Positions 8,501 through 18,501 of a stretch of DNA of 64,000 bases are shown here, piece by piece. How positions within the stretch are numbered: position 1 is the first letter of the stretch; every line of letters begins with the position of its first letter. Source of the DNA: Pseudomonadota bacterium (GTDB lineage: Bacteria > Pseudomonadota > Gammaproteobacteria > Burkholderiales > Chitinibacteraceae); the NCBI GenBank assembly GCA_018261735.1, contig JAGTRM010000005.1:79663-143662 (forward strand), in the 5' to 3' direction. The translations under genes and the position numbers were made by a program. Under the pieces are notes generated by a model that was given only the letters and a program-made list of their open reading frames with translations, did not search any database and had not been told where the DNA came from.

Positions 8501-8934
8501 TCGTCCGCCCGCTGGTTTCCGCCGATCTGGATGCCTTGCTCACGCTCGATGCCGCGACCAATCCGCACCCATGGACAGCCGCGCAGTGGCAGGATTCACT
8601 GGCGCAGCATCTCAGTCTCGGACTGGAAGACAATGGCACATTGACCGGCTTGGCCGTGGCGATGCCGTTGCCGGACGAGGCTGAATTGCTGCTGATCGCC
8701 GTTGACCCTGCACGGCAAGGGCATGGCCTGGGGCGGGAACTGCTGGCCGCCCTGCAAACGGAACTGGCCGCCAGCAACCGGAAGAAACTCTTTCTGGAAG
8801 TACGGGCCTCGAACCAGCGCGCCCTGGGTTTCTACACTGCTGCAGGTCTGACCGAAATCGGGCGGCGAAAGAATTACTACCCCACGGCCGATGGCCGTGA
8901 AGATGCCCTGCTGCTGGCCGGAGAGTTGCCATGA
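8497..8934 (+). CDS. rimI: Ribosomal protein S18 alanine N-acetyltransferase RimI
   Basis: 145-aa GNAT-fold enzyme that acetylates the N-terminal alanine of ribosomal protein S18. The acetyl-CoA loop is visible as [11 protein letters not shown] near residues 74-84, followed by the conserved [18 protein letters not shown] segment. The start is a GTG at 8497 overlapping the tsaB stop (GTGA), which implies translational coupling; the stop overlaps the next ATG in the same way. The tsaB-rimI pairing is a common proteobacterial arrangement. Confidence 0.92.
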   Translation: MIVRPLVSADLDALLTLDAATNPHPWTAAQWQDSLAQHLSLGLEDNGTLTGLAVAMPLPDEAELLLIAVDPARQGHGLGRELLAALQTELAASNRKKLFLEVRASNQRALGFYTAAGLTEIGRRKNYYPTADGREDALLLAGELP

Positions 8935-9812
8935 ACCGCCGCGCCCTGATCCTGGAAGAATTGCAACTTGCGCCTTTGTGGGTGCGGCGTGAACTGTTGC
9001 AGACCGCAGCCCCCGAGCCGGAAAAAACCGCTCCCCAAGCCGCCGACGAGAAACCCGTTCCCGGAATGGAAACGCCGGCACGCCACCCGCTGCCCGCCGT
9101 CGCGCGCGCAGCCAACAAGGCACTGGCGCCGCTGATCAATTCCCAGGAAAAACCACTCGCAGCGACACCGGCCACACCCAAGACCGGAGAAACGCCGGAG
9201 CAGGACGATACTCGCGCGCGCGCCATTGCCGGCATGGACTGGAACGTCCTGCAATCCGCGGTCAGCGAGTGTACGGCTTGCGCTCTGTGCAAAACCCGCC
9301 AACAGGTGGTATTCGGCGTGGGCAACCCGCATCCGGAGCTGGTCGTGGTTGGCGAAGCGCCGGGCGAGGAGGAAGACCGCCAGGGCGAACCGTTCGTGGG
9401 CCGCGCCGGCAAGCTGCTCGACAACATGCTCGCGGCCATTGGCGAAAAGCGCGGCGAACGTGTCTATATCGCCAACGTGCTCAAATGCCGCCCGCCCTCC
9501 AACCGCAACCCGTTACCCGCGGAAATCGCCCTGTGCGCACCCTTCCTGCAACGTCAGCTGGAACTGCTCGCGCCCAAGGCCATTCTCGCCGCAGGGCGCT
9601 TCGCGGCCCAACTGCTGCTGGGCACGGAAGCGCCGCTTTCCGCGTTGCGAGGCAAACCTCATCAGTGGCATGGCATTCCGGTGGTCGTGACCTACCATCC
9701 GGCTTATTTGCTGCGCAACCTGCCGGACAAATCCAAGAGCTGGGATGACTTGCTCCGCGTGCGGCAGATACTGGACAGCATCCCCACTACCAAACCCGGC
9801 AATAACGAATAG
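8931..9812 (+). CDS. Type 4 (Fe-S) uracil-DNA glycosylase
   Basis: 293-aa DNA-repair enzyme that excises uracil. The first ~95 residues form a Pro/Ala-rich, poorly conserved extension, common in betaproteobacteria. The catalytic domain starts with the cluster cysteines CTACALC, then [17 protein letters not shown] (active site region), the second cysteine motif [10 protein letters not shown], and the C-terminal HPAYLLR motif. The start ATG overlaps the rimI stop by 4 bases. No missing catalytic element was seen. Confidence 0.93.
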   Translation: MNRRALILEELQLAPLWVRRELLQTAAPEPEKTAPQAADEKPVPGMETPARHPLPAVARAANKALAPLINSQEKPLAATPATPKTGETPEQDDTRARAIAGMDWNVLQSAVSECTACALCKTRQQVVFGVGNPHPELVVVGEAPGEEEDRQGEPFVGRAGKLLDNMLAAIGEKRGERVYIANVLKCRPPSNRNPLPAEIALCAPFLQRQLELLAPKAILAAGRFAAQLLLGTEAPLSALRGKPHQWHGIPVVVTYHPAYLLRNLPDKSKSWDDLLRVRQILDSIPTTKPGNNE

Positions 9813-9846
9813 ACTGCAATTAACCGCAGAGAAAATTCGAGCCCCC

Positions 9847-11058
9847 ATGGACGACAACTTCCACCTCGGTCGTCAGCCGATACTTGATCGCAACGGCGAA
9901 CTCGTCGCCTATGAGTTGCTATTCCGCTCTGGCAGCCAGAGCAACCATGCCGAATTCACCGATGACCTTCTCGCCACAGCGCATGTCATCCAGAATGCCT
10001 TCACCCAATTTGGATTAGAGCAGGTTCTGGGCACCCGGCTGGGTTTCATCAACTTCAGCGCCGACTTGCTGCTGTCCGATGTCCTGGAATTGCTGCCCAG
10101 CCAGCAGGTTGTGCTGGAAATACTGGAAACCGTTGAGATCACGCCGCAGGTACTCGAGCGCTGCATCGAGCTGCGCAGCAAGGGCTTCCAGCTGGCGCTG
10201 GACGATGTGATCGAGCTGAACGACCAGCACCGGATGCTGCTGCCGCATGTCCAGTTCGTAAAAATTGATGTTCTCGCCGCCACGCCAGAGCAAATTCATC
10301 GCGCCGTCTATGAACTCGCCGTTTATCCCGTCCAATTGCTCGCGGAAAAGGTTGATTCTCCCGAACAACGTGATGCCTGCCTGGAAATCGGTTTTGATTT
10401 GTTTCAGGGCTATTTTTTTGCCAAGCCCGTTATTCTGAGCGGACGAAAACCCACACCATCCCAAACAGCGCTGTTGTACCTGCTGAGCCTGGTTCATGGC
10501 GATGCCGAAACCCGGGAAATAGAAACGGTCTTCAAGCGCTCACCGGACTTGACCGTCAATCTGCTTAAGCTGGTCAATTCGGTGGCATCCGGCTTCCCGT
10601 CGAAGATAGACAGCGTGGCCCACGCAATCACCGTGCTGGGCAGGCGCCAGCTTGAACGCTGGATTCAACTCCTGGCATTCACCCAGCAAGGCGGAATACA
10701 CGGTGTCGCGGCGCCCTTGGCGCAAACTGCGGCGATTCGCGGCAAGCTGATGGAACTCGTTGCCCAGCAACGCTATCCGCTCGACATCAACCTGCGTGAC
10801 AAAGCCTTCATGGTCGGCATGTTTTCATTGCTCGATGCGCTGTTCAACCAGGATTTGTGCGAGCTGATTTCGCAACTCAATCTGAGCGATGATGTTCGCG
10901 ACGCACTATTGCGGCGTAAAGGACTACTCGGCCAGATGCTGGCCTACGCCGAAGCCGTGGAAAGTGAGTATCCAAAAGACGCTGAAGCCTATCCCGAATG
11001 CACCCTTCTGGTACTGGAAGCCATGGCTTGGGCCACGAGTCTGGAAAGCAAACACTGA
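9847..11058 (+). CDS. EAL/HDOD-domain signalling protein (YuxH family)
   Basis: 403-aa cytoplasmic regulator. Residues 1-200 are a degenerate EAL domain: it opens with HLGRQPILDRNGELVAYELL, where the canonical EAL triplet is replaced by YELL, and lacks the usual metal-binding acidic set, so cyclic-di-GMP hydrolysis is unlikely. Residues 205-390 form an HDOD domain (LLKLVNSVASG and GRRQLERWIQLL segments). Such proteins control motility, competence or cell-cycle genes in other bacteria, but the target here is unknown. Start ATG at 9847 begins the conserved N-terminus; it follows udg by 34 bp and probably shares its transcript. Confidence 0.85.
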   Translation: MDDNFHLGRQPILDRNGELVAYELLFRSGSQSNHAEFTDDLLATAHVIQNAFTQFGLEQVLGTRLGFINFSADLLLSDVLELLPSQQVVLEILETVEITPQVLERCIELRSKGFQLALDDVIELNDQHRMLLPHVQFVKIDVLAATPEQIHRAVYELAVYPVQLLAEKVDSPEQRDACLEIGFDLFQGYFFAKPVILSGRKPTPSQTALLYLLSLVHGDAETREIETVFKRSPDLTVNLLKLVNSVASGFPSKIDSVAHAITVLGRRQLERWIQLLAFTQQGGIHGVAAPLAQTAAIRGKLMELVAQQRYPLDINLRDKAFMVGMFSLLDALFNQDLCELISQLNLSDDVRDALLRRKGLLGQMLAYAEAVESEYPKDAEAYPECTLLVLEAMAWATSLESKH

Positions 11059-11136
11059 TGCCACCCACGGCAAATCAAGAACAGATCAATACAGCCATTT
11101 GCGACCGATCTGCCTGGATGGCTTCCTCCCTCACCC

Positions 11137-12303
11137 TTATGTTTCAGAAATTCCGACCAGCGCCGTGGTTTTTTCATGCGGCAGCGCCAGATACTCTTGG
11201 GTCTGCATTTCCTGCAAGCGACTTACCGTGCGCAGAAACTCCGCAGCCTGTTCGCCTTCGGTATAGAGCAAGGCCGGCGCAGCGGCCGCGCTCACAATCA
11301 GCTTGACGCGGTAATCGTAGAATACGTCCACCAGCCAGGTCAGTCGGCGTGCTTCAGCGGCTTGCGAAACACCCAGTACCGGAATTCCCGAAATCAGCAC
11401 CGTTTCAAAGCTGCGCGCGATATAGAGGTAATCCACCTGGCTGCGCTGATCGCCGCATAGCACCGCAAACTCAAACCAAACCACATTAGGGGCACATTGC
11501 CGGGACTGCAAGCGATACCCCCCGACATCAAAAATCCTGGATTGCTCGCGGCCAGCCGCCAACTCGGCAAAAATCCGGGCCAGACGGGTTTCATTTTCCT
11601 CGCACAAGGGAACCAGATAGAGCGGCGCAAGCGTCAGCAGCCGTTGGCGATGATCCTGTCCACCGTCCAGGTTAAGCACCTCCAGCGTTCGCTGCAGCAA
11701 AGCAATAGTGGGCAAAAAACTGGTGCGTTGCAGCCCATTGGGATAAAGATCTTCCGGAGGATAATTGGAGGTCAGCACCATCACTACGCCACGATTGAAC
11801 AGGAAACCGAATAGGCGACCCAAAATCATGGCATCGGCAATATCCGAAACATGAAATTCGTCAAAACACAGTACCCGGGTTCGGGATGCAATTTCCCGTG
11901 CGACGGCAGCCAGCGGGTCGACCTCTCCCTTATGCTCGGCCAACTGACGATGCACATCCTGCATAAAGGCATGAAAATGCATCCTGGATTTGCGCCGATA
12001 AGGCAATCCGGCAAAAAAAACATCCATCAGCAAACTTTTGCCGCGGCCCACTCCACCCCACAGATACAGCCCGCGCGGCAGCGGGGGTTGCGGCAATACC
12101 GCATGCCCGAGTATTTCCGTCTTGCCGAAGGGACGGCCACGTATTTTTTTAAACTTGACCAACGCCTGATGCAGGTTTTCCAGGCGCGCAATGGCGGTAG
12201 CCTGCGCAGAGTCAAATTCAAAACCCGGCATTGTCCGGGCCATCGAGTACCAATTCAAGGGACTGCAACCTTCTTCAGGCAGCGGAACCATATGTTTAGC
12301 CAT
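11137..12303 (-). CDS. zapE: Cell division protein ZapE (AFG1-like ATPase)
   Basis: 388-aa P-loop ATPase associated with the Z-ring in E. coli. Walker A is GGVGRGKS (about residues 83-90), Walker B RVLCFDEFHVSD, and sensor region LTSNYPPEDLYPNG is conserved. The first ATG at 12303 is used; starts at residues 5 or 21 cannot be excluded because no strong ribosome site is visible. Convergent with the EAL/HDOD gene, with 78 bp and no clear terminator between them; ahpC lies upstream on the same strand but is separated by a terminator. Confidence 0.9.
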   Translation of the reverse strand: MAKHMVPLPEEGCSPLNWYSMARTMPGFEFDSAQATAIARLENLHQALVKFKKIRGRPFGKTEILGHAVLPQPPLPRGLYLWGGVGRGKSLLMDVFFAGLPYRRKSRMHFHAFMQDVHRQLAEHKGEVDPLAAVAREIASRTRVLCFDEFHVSDIADAMILGRLFGFLFNRGVVMVLTSNYPPEDLYPNGLQRTSFLPTIALLQRTLEVLNLDGGQDHRQRLLTLAPLYLVPLCEENETRLARIFAELAAGREQSRIFDVGGYRLQSRQCAPNVVWFEFAVLCGDQRSQVDYLYIARSFETVLISGIPVLGVSQAAEARRLTWLVDVFYDYRVKLIVSAAAAPALLYTEGEQAAEFLRTVSRLQEMQTQEYLALPHEKTTALVGISET

Positions 12304-12328
12304 GCAGAATCACCATGCCATCTGATTC

Positions 12329-12353
12329 AAAAAAAACGCCGCACAAGGCGGCG
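12329..12353 (-). terminator. Rho-independent terminator of ahpC
   Basis: Read on the minus strand: stem CGCCGC/GCGGCG with a 5-base loop followed by a run of eight T. It lies just after the ahpC stop and before zapE. Confidence 0.88.
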
Positions 12354-12374
12354 CTTATTATCGATGGTTCTTGA

Positions 12375-12977
12375 TCAGAGTTCGGCGGCATTCTTGGCCA
12401 AGTATTCAGCCACGCCTTGCGTGGAAGCCTTCATGCCAGCCTTGCCTTTGTTCCAACCTGCCGGGCAGACCTCACCGTGTTCCTCGGTAAACTGCAGGGC
12501 TTCGACCAGGCGCAAGGTTTCATCGATATTGCGGCCCAGCGGCAGATTGTTCACATATTGATGCTGAACCACGCCGGACTTGTCGATCAGGAAGGTGCCG
12601 CGATATGCCACTCCGCCTTCTGCCTCGACATCATAGGCCTTGCAGATTTCATGCTTGATATCAGCCACCAGGGTGTAACCAACTTGGCCAATACCACCTT
12701 GGTTAATTGCAGTATTGCGCCAGGCATTGTGCGTAAAGTGGCTATCAATCGAAACGCCAATAACCTCAACATTATGTTTCTTGAACTCTTCCAGACGATG
12801 GTCAAAAGCAATGAGCTCGGATGGGCAGACAAAAGTAAAGTCCAGCGGGTAAAAAAATACCACTGCATACTTGCCTTTGGTGGCTTCCTTGAAGTTGAAG
12901 CTATCTACGATCTGGCCATTACCCAAAACTGCTGCAGCGGTAAAGTCCGGAGCTTGCTTGCCGACGAGAACTGCCAT
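12375..12977 (-). CDS. ahpC: Typical 2-Cys peroxiredoxin (AhpC/Prx1 family)
   Basis: 200-aa peroxide reductase. The peroxidatic cysteine is C51 in DFTFVCPSE and the resolving cysteine C171 in HGEVCPAGW; the GGVAYRGTFLID stretch is also conserved. Start ATG at 12977 follows a GGAGAT ribosome site. Upstream lie a sigma-70-type promoter and an OxyR-like palindrome, implying induction by peroxide. No ahpF is adjacent, so electrons probably come from thioredoxin or another reductase. Confidence 0.94.
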   Translation of the reverse strand: MAVLVGKQAPDFTAAAVLGNGQIVDSFNFKEATKGKYAVVFFYPLDFTFVCPSELIAFDHRLEEFKKHNVEVIGVSIDSHFTHNAWRNTAINQGGIGQVGYTLVADIKHEICKAYDVEAEGGVAYRGTFLIDKSGVVQHQYVNNLPLGRNIDETLRLVEALQFTEEHGEVCPAGWNKGKAGMKASTQGVAEYLAKNAAEL

Positions 12978-13021
12978 GATTGGATCTCCAGTGGATTATG
13001 AGTTAACAGTGCAACATGCCT

Positions 13022-13049
13022 AGTTTAGGCCCCATGCCACGAGAGTCAA
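13022..13049 (-). promoter_or_regulatory. Putative ahpC promoter
   Basis: On the minus strand TTGACT (13049-13044) and TAAACT (13027-13022) are separated by 16 bases. A start site near 13015 would give a leader of about 38 bases. Confidence 0.55.
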
Positions 13050-13071
13050 ATGAAGAGTTTCGATGCTTGTC

Positions 13072-13086
13072 ATAGTCGATGACTAT
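13072..13086. promoter_or_regulatory. OxyR-like operator upstream of ahpC
   Basis: ATAGTCGATGACTAT fits the OxyR half-operator pattern ATAG-N7-CTAT exactly. Its centre lies about 64 bases upstream of the inferred ahpC start site, a normal activating position. A second adjacent copy, usual for full operators, is not evident. Confidence 0.55.
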
Positions 13087-13127
13087 CACACTACAAACTG
13101 CATGCAGGAATATAAAACGGACGCACA

Positions 13128-13174
13128 AAAAAACACCCGATTCGGTTGCTTCTGGCAAACAACCGTAAATCGGG
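13128..13174 (-). terminator. Strong minus-strand terminator with no adjacent gene
   Basis: Read leftward: CCCGATT, a 2-base bulge, CGGTTG, an 11-base loop, CAACCG, AATCGGG, then TG and seven T. It stands 290 bases beyond the dctM stop and 150 bases upstream of ahpC. Confidence 0.82.
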
Positions 13175-13394
13175 CCGAGGAGGAGGAGAAGAGGGTTCGA
13201 TCTGCGGAAGCCGCAAAACAAACCTGCAGTACAATCACTCGTGCAGCCGAGCGATGGATGTAATGTATCAAACCACCCTCCTCGCCTCAAGTAAAAATGT
13301 AGAAAAACTACTTGTATTTGACAGTAAATTTTCACAAAACTACACAACCAGTACGGTCTTCATACGCCCAATAATCACCACCGACCCTTAATAC

Positions 13395-13422
13395 ACAAAG
13401 CCCCCGTTTCCGGGGGCTTTGT
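13395..13422. terminator. Hairpin downstream of dctM
   Basis: A perfect 12-bp stem ACAAAGCCCCCG/CGGGGGCTTTGT closed by the tetraloop TTTC, 43 bases after the dctM stop. The T-runs on either side are short, so termination may be partial; it could also protect the dctPQM 3' end. Confidence 0.7.
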
Positions 13423-13464
13423 AATGAAGTCAAACCGGTGCAAAGCACCAAGTTCCAGCGTAAA

Positions 13465-14823
13465 TCAATACACTGCCATACCCTTCAACAGGCTTGGAAC
13501 CCAAGTCGAGAAAGCAGGAACATAAGTAACCACCGCCATCACGGCAAACAGGGCTCCGTAGAACGGAACAATACTTTTCATGACTTGTTCAACCGACACT
13601 TCACCGATCGCACAACCCACAAATTGCGTCGTACCAACAGGCGGTGTATTCAGGCCCAGGGCACAGTTGAGCAACATGACCATACCGAACTGAACCGGTC
13701 CCATGCCCATCTTGATAGCCAGCGGCAGGAACAGCGGGGTGCAGATCAGGATCGTGGAAGCCATATCCATGAACGTGCCCAGCAGGAACAGGATCAGATT
13801 GATCAGGAAGAACATGACCCAAGGATTGCTGGTTGCGCTCAACAGCAATTCGGCGGTTTTGTCAGGAATCTCCAGAATGGTCATGATGTACTGGAACATG
13901 GTGGAAACACCAATCAGCAGCAGCACCACGCCCGTGGTTTTGGCCGCTTTGGCAGCAGACACCATCAGCTTGTGCCAATTCATGGTGCGATAACCAAAGA
14001 AGGTCAACAACAGGGAGTAAGTCACGGCGATACCGGCAGCTTCTGTTGCCGTGGTTACGCCCATGATGATGCAGCCCAAGATAATCGCAACCACAAACAT
14101 GCCTGGCAGTGCCGCCACACAAGAGATCAGCACTGCATTCCAGCCAGCGAATTTCTCAAGACCGACAGAGCCATCAGGACGGCGCGGATAGCCTTCCTTC
14201 TTGGCAACCCAGTACGCTGCAGACAGCATGCAGATCATCAATACGATGACAGGCAACAACCCGGCGAACATCAGATCACCAATCGAAACACCCTTGATCA
14301 TCAGATCGGTGCCGCCCAGCAGGCCACTGGAGCTGGAAGCCGCGAAGGCATAAATGATCAGATTGTGGGAGGTAGGCATCAGCGCACCAGCCAGGGAAGC
14401 GTGCGTTGTCACGTTCACGGCGTAATCAGCGCTATAACCTTCCTTCTTCATCATCGGGATCATCACGCCACCCATGGCAGACACGTCTGCCACCGGGGAG
14501 CCGGATACGCCACCGAACAGGGTACAAGCCACCACGTTGGCCATGCCCAGGCCACCACGCCAGTGTCCGACCAGGTTACGGGCGAAATTGACGATCTTGT
14601 CGGCAATGCCGCCATGCAGCATCAATTCACCGGAGAACACGAAGAACGGAATCGCCAGGAAGGAGAATACGTTCATGCCGGAAATCATGTTCTGGAACGC
14701 AAGTTCCAGAGGAAAACCTTCAACCCAGTAGGTTGCAAGACAGCTCAGGGCGATCGAGAATGCGACCGGCACACCAAGCAACAGGAAGAGCGTGAAGCTC
14801 AAGCAAAGAACTGTCAGTGCCAT
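13465..14823 (-). CDS. dctM: TRAP transporter large permease, DctM
   Basis: 452-aa polytopic inner-membrane protein (about 11-12 helices) that carries substrate by sodium symport in tripartite ATP-independent periplasmic transporters. Typical features are the N-terminal helix with LLLGVPVAFSIALS, GGVSGSPVADVSAMG and the C-terminal TPPVGTTQFVGCAIG segment. Last gene of the leftward dctPQM operon; its ATG overlaps the dctQ end by 10 bases. Substrate is probably a C4-dicarboxylate or similar organic acid, by family. Confidence 0.93.
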   Translation of the reverse strand: MALTVLCLSFTLFLLLGVPVAFSIALSCLATYWVEGFPLELAFQNMISGMNVFSFLAIPFFVFSGELMLHGGIADKIVNFARNLVGHWRGGLGMANVVACTLFGGVSGSPVADVSAMGGVMIPMMKKEGYSADYAVNVTTHASLAGALMPTSHNLIIYAFAASSSSGLLGGTDLMIKGVSIGDLMFAGLLPVIVLMICMLSAAYWVAKKEGYPRRPDGSVGLEKFAGWNAVLISCVAALPGMFVVAIILGCIIMGVTTATEAAGIAVTYSLLLTFFGYRTMNWHKLMVSAAKAAKTTGVVLLLIGVSTMFQYIMTILEIPDKTAELLLSATSNPWVMFFLINLILFLLGTFMDMASTILICTPLFLPLAIKMGMGPVQFGMVMLLNCALGLNTPPVGTTQFVGCAIGEVSVEQVMKSIVPFYGALFAVMAVVTYVPAFSTWVPSLLKGMAVY

Positions 14824-15308
14824 GATGGAACCACTTCCTTGTCGGTAAACATTGCAATCAGGTGCTCAATCGAAAACAGAATGATCAGCACACCGGAAAT
14901 CGTGCAGGGGAGATAGCGATAAGCCTCGGAAATACCCAGCGTAGGCATAGTATTGGTCCAAACCGCTACAGCCATCGTTGCGGTACCCCAACTCAGGAGC
15001 AACCCGAAAACAATCGTGATCACACCAACAATGCTTCCGATCCAGAATTGTGCTTTTTTCGGCAACAACCCGGTCAGCGATTCCATCCCGATATGGCCTT
15101 CATCCCGCACACCAGCGGCAGCACCAAACATAGCCACATTAATGACCAAAAGCAGTGCTACTTGTTCAGACCAAGCCGGTGCATCATTCAGGATATAACG
15201 CCAAATCACTGAACCCACCACAACGCCAACAATGCCCAACAGGCATGCAACAGCGACATACATCGCCCAGCGAGACAGCCGGGCATTGATGCAAGTTAAC
15301 AAACTCAT
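14814..15308 (-). CDS. dctQ: TRAP transporter small permease, DctQ
   Basis: 164-aa protein with four predicted membrane helices, the small permease required with DctM. Start ATG at 15308 is preceded by GGGAGGAAAC; a longer frame upstream lacks a ribosome site. The N-terminal region WAMYVAVACLLGIVGVVVGS is the first helix, and the ...NDAPAWSEQVALLL segment is a family mark. Overlaps dctM by 10 bases, and is separated from dctP by a strong hairpin. Confidence 0.9.
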   Translation of the reverse strand: MSLLTCINARLSRWAMYVAVACLLGIVGVVVGSVIWRYILNDAPAWSEQVALLLVINVAMFGAAAGVRDEGHIGMESLTGLLPKKAQFWIGSIVGVITIVFGLLLSWGTATMAVAVWTNTMPTLGISEAYRYLPCTISGVLIILFSIEHLIAMFTDKEVVPSWH

Positions 15309-15327
15309 TGTTTCCTCCCAGAAACAA

Positions 15328-15355
15328 CCCGAAGGCGCGAAACCACGCCTTCGGG
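15328..15355. other. Intercistronic hairpin between dctP and dctQ
   Basis: CCCGAAGGCG and CGCCTTCGGG form a perfect 10-bp stem with an 8-base loop. No T-run follows on the minus strand, so it is more likely an mRNA stabiliser or attenuator than a full terminator. Confidence 0.7.
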
Positions 15356-15387
15356 GGTTCAAACAATATCAAACCAGAAGCAGGTGC

Positions 15388-16760
<1,373 letters not shown>

Positions 16761-17180
16761 TTACACTTCACCGTTCTTGACATCGCCATCCACATAAAAC
16801 CAGCGTCCTGACTCGCGAACAAACCGGCTAACCTCCTCCATCCGCCCTGCTCGTCCATTGGCCTTGTAACGCGCGATAAAAGCCACCTCGGCACAGTCGA
16901 CATCCTCAACCATAGACAAAACTTCCAACCCCAGCCACCTGAGATTGGCATCCGCCGCCAAATCCAATACTCCGGGACAGGTACTCGCATGCCAAGTGGC
17001 AAGCAGGTATGCTTCCAAACCAAGGACATACGCACTGTAGCGCGAGCGCATCAGCCTTGCTGCATCAGGAGCGAATTCACCGCCATGATAGCGCCCGCAA
17101 CAATCCGCGAGCAGCTCGCCGCTGCCGCAAGGGCACATCGCCGGCGATATTGCATTCATTTTCTTTTTTTTCATGGTCAT
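16761..17180 (-). CDS. YchJ-family SEC-C zinc-binding protein (UPF0225)
   Basis: 139-aa cytoplasmic protein of unknown function. The N-terminus carries the SEC-C zinc motif CPCGSGELLADCC, followed by the family segments LMRSRYSAYVLG and YLLATWHAST and the C-terminal VRESGRWFYVDGD. Two nearby ATGs are possible (17180, 17174); I list the first. Divergent from the HAD gene with only 32 bp between the starts, so the promoters must overlap the coding regions. Confidence 0.85.
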   Translation of the reverse strand: MTMKKKKMNAISPAMCPCGSGELLADCCGRYHGGEFAPDAARLMRSRYSAYVLGLEAYLLATWHASTCPGVLDLAADANLRWLGLEVLSMVEDVDCAEVAFIARYKANGRAGRMEEVSRFVRESGRWFYVDGDVKNGEV

Positions 17181-17212
17181 AACCGGTACGCCCCGGCAGG
17201 AATCAATACAAA

Positions 17213-17911
17213 TTGAGTATATTGCACCAAACCCAGAATCAAACTGAAAGCGCTTCAGGCAAGATTCAGGCAACGATTTTTGACATGGATGGGTTGATGC
17301 TCGACAGCGAGCGCCTGGCACTCGCATGCTGGCGAGACGCGGCAAAACAGATCGGCGCCCCTATTCATGAAGAAGCCATCCTTGGCATGGTGGGTATGCA
17401 TACCAGCAAAACCCGCCAGTGGCTGCTTGAGCAATTCGGCCCAAATTACCCTGCCGAAGCCATGCAAGCCACTTGCCACGAAATATACATGCTGCGCACC
17501 CGGGATGAAGCCATTCCCCTGCGCCCGGGCATCCTGGAAATGCTCGATTGGCTGGAAGTGCAAGGCATTCCCAAGGCAGTAGCCACCTCCACGCGTCGGA
17601 GTATTGCATTGCACCATCTGGAGATGGCCGGTTTGCTGTCTAGATTTCAGTTTGCTGTATGCGGCGATGATGTCGCACACCCCAAACCAGCGCCAGACAT
17701 CTACCATGCAGTTTTAAACCGCTTCGCCCTGCCAGCAACGGCATGCGTGGTATTCGAGGATTCCGACTTTGGAGCGCAAGCAGCCCATGCCGCCGGTTGC
17801 AGACTGGTGATCGTGCCCGATTTACGCCAACCTTCCGACAAAACCCGGGCATTGGGCGCCCCCATTGTCGCCTCACTGCACGAGGCACGTGAACTGATCA
17901 AGAATTGGTAA
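17213..17911 (+). CDS. HAD-superfamily phosphatase/phosphomutase-like hydrolase
   Basis: 232-aa hydrolase. Motif I is FDMDGLMLDSE (Asp nucleophile about residue 24), motif II ATSTRR, motif III HPKPAPDIY (Lys) and motif IV VFEDSDFGAQAA. The insertion after motif I is the small helical cap of beta-phosphoglucomutase-like enzymes. The only ATG lies within motif I, so translation must begin upstream: TTG at 17213 with an AGGAA site 10 bases before is the best candidate, TTG at 17222 an alternative. Substrate is not predictable. Confidence 0.85.
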   Translation: MSILHQTQNQTESASGKIQATIFDMDGLMLDSERLALACWRDAAKQIGAPIHEEAILGMVGMHTSKTRQWLLEQFGPNYPAEAMQATCHEIYMLRTRDEAIPLRPGILEMLDWLEVQGIPKAVATSTRRSIALHHLEMAGLLSRFQFAVCGDDVAHPKPAPDIYHAVLNRFALPATACVVFEDSDFGAQAAHAAGCRLVIVPDLRQPSDKTRALGAPIVASLHEARELIKNW

Positions 17912-17923
17912 TACCAACAAGTC

Positions 17924-18374
17924 ATGACGCGCTTGGATCTCTTGCATGACCAATTGGCCACGCCCGACCTGCCACTACTGATCCAGCGCAGCCGGATCGA
18001 ACTGAATATGGCATTCCGTTATCTCAACCCTAATCAGCTAAGCAGACGCACCAGCAAACGCGCCCGGCAACTGGATTCCGCGATCAAGCAGCAAATCAGT
18101 ACACTTGCCATGAATCCCCCCCCCCGCAAGCCTGGCACTTACTGCGTCTGGAGGTTAAACGGCTACGCTACCTGATCGAGCACTGTGGCAACTGGTTGCC
18201 GAATGCCTGGCGAAAAAATACTTGCCTCTCAAGCGCAGCCAGGTCGCATTGGGCGAATTACATGACATGGATTTACTGATTTTGCTCACGGCTTGTCCAT
18301 TGGACGAAGCTCGCCAGATCAGGCTGGATAGTGCCCATGCGTCAGTAATTGCACTTGGCAATATGCTGGATTGA
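17924..18374 (+). pseudogene. CHAD-domain protein, broken by two frameshifts
   Basis: Three frames read end to end give one short CHAD-domain protein of about 150 aa. Frame 1 (17924-~18125) gives LLIQRSRIELNMAFRYL; frame 2 gives AWHLLRLEVKRLRYLIEH, the helical histidine/lysine-rich CHAD signature; frame 3 (~18213-18374) gives VALGELHDMDLLILL, the second CHAD signature. The first break is in a run of ten C (18116-18125), the second in a run of six A (18213-18218). Adding one base to each run restores a full frame. CHAD domains bind polyphosphate. The gene starts 12 bp after the HAD gene. Decay, phase variation and homopolymer miscalls are all possible. Confidence 0.72.
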
Positions 18375-18501
18375 TCGGAACAAACAGAACCTAGAACTTC
18401 CTCGTGCCTGTTCACAGTATTTCCGCAAGAAGAAATGCCGTGAATGCGCCCAAGGACTGACTCAATCCTAACGATAAGCCTCGCAAGAGCTGACATCAGC
18501 A

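Larger units (their letters stand above)
12978..13464. other. 487-bp gap between ahpC and dctM
   Basis: No supported protein gene. From left to right it holds the ahpC promoter, the OxyR-like site, a CTGCATGCAG palindrome (13098-13107), a strong minus-strand terminator (13128-13174), a structured stretch (13175-13394) and the dctM-proximal hairpin (13395-13422). On the plus strand TTGACA (13318-13323) with TACACA 17 bases on is a possible promoter that points into the 13395 hairpin. The middle segment could be a small RNA (see findings). Confidence 0.5.

Noticed and set aside
13063..13347. Short open frames on both strands between ahpC and dctM
   Set aside because: They cross the terminator at 13128-13174 and lack ribosome sites; an RNA explains the structure better.
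13438..14916. Long plus-strand open frame opposite dctM/dctQ
   Set aside because: Its translation is His/Gln/Arg-rich with no family resemblance; it mirrors the codon bias of dctM on the other strand.
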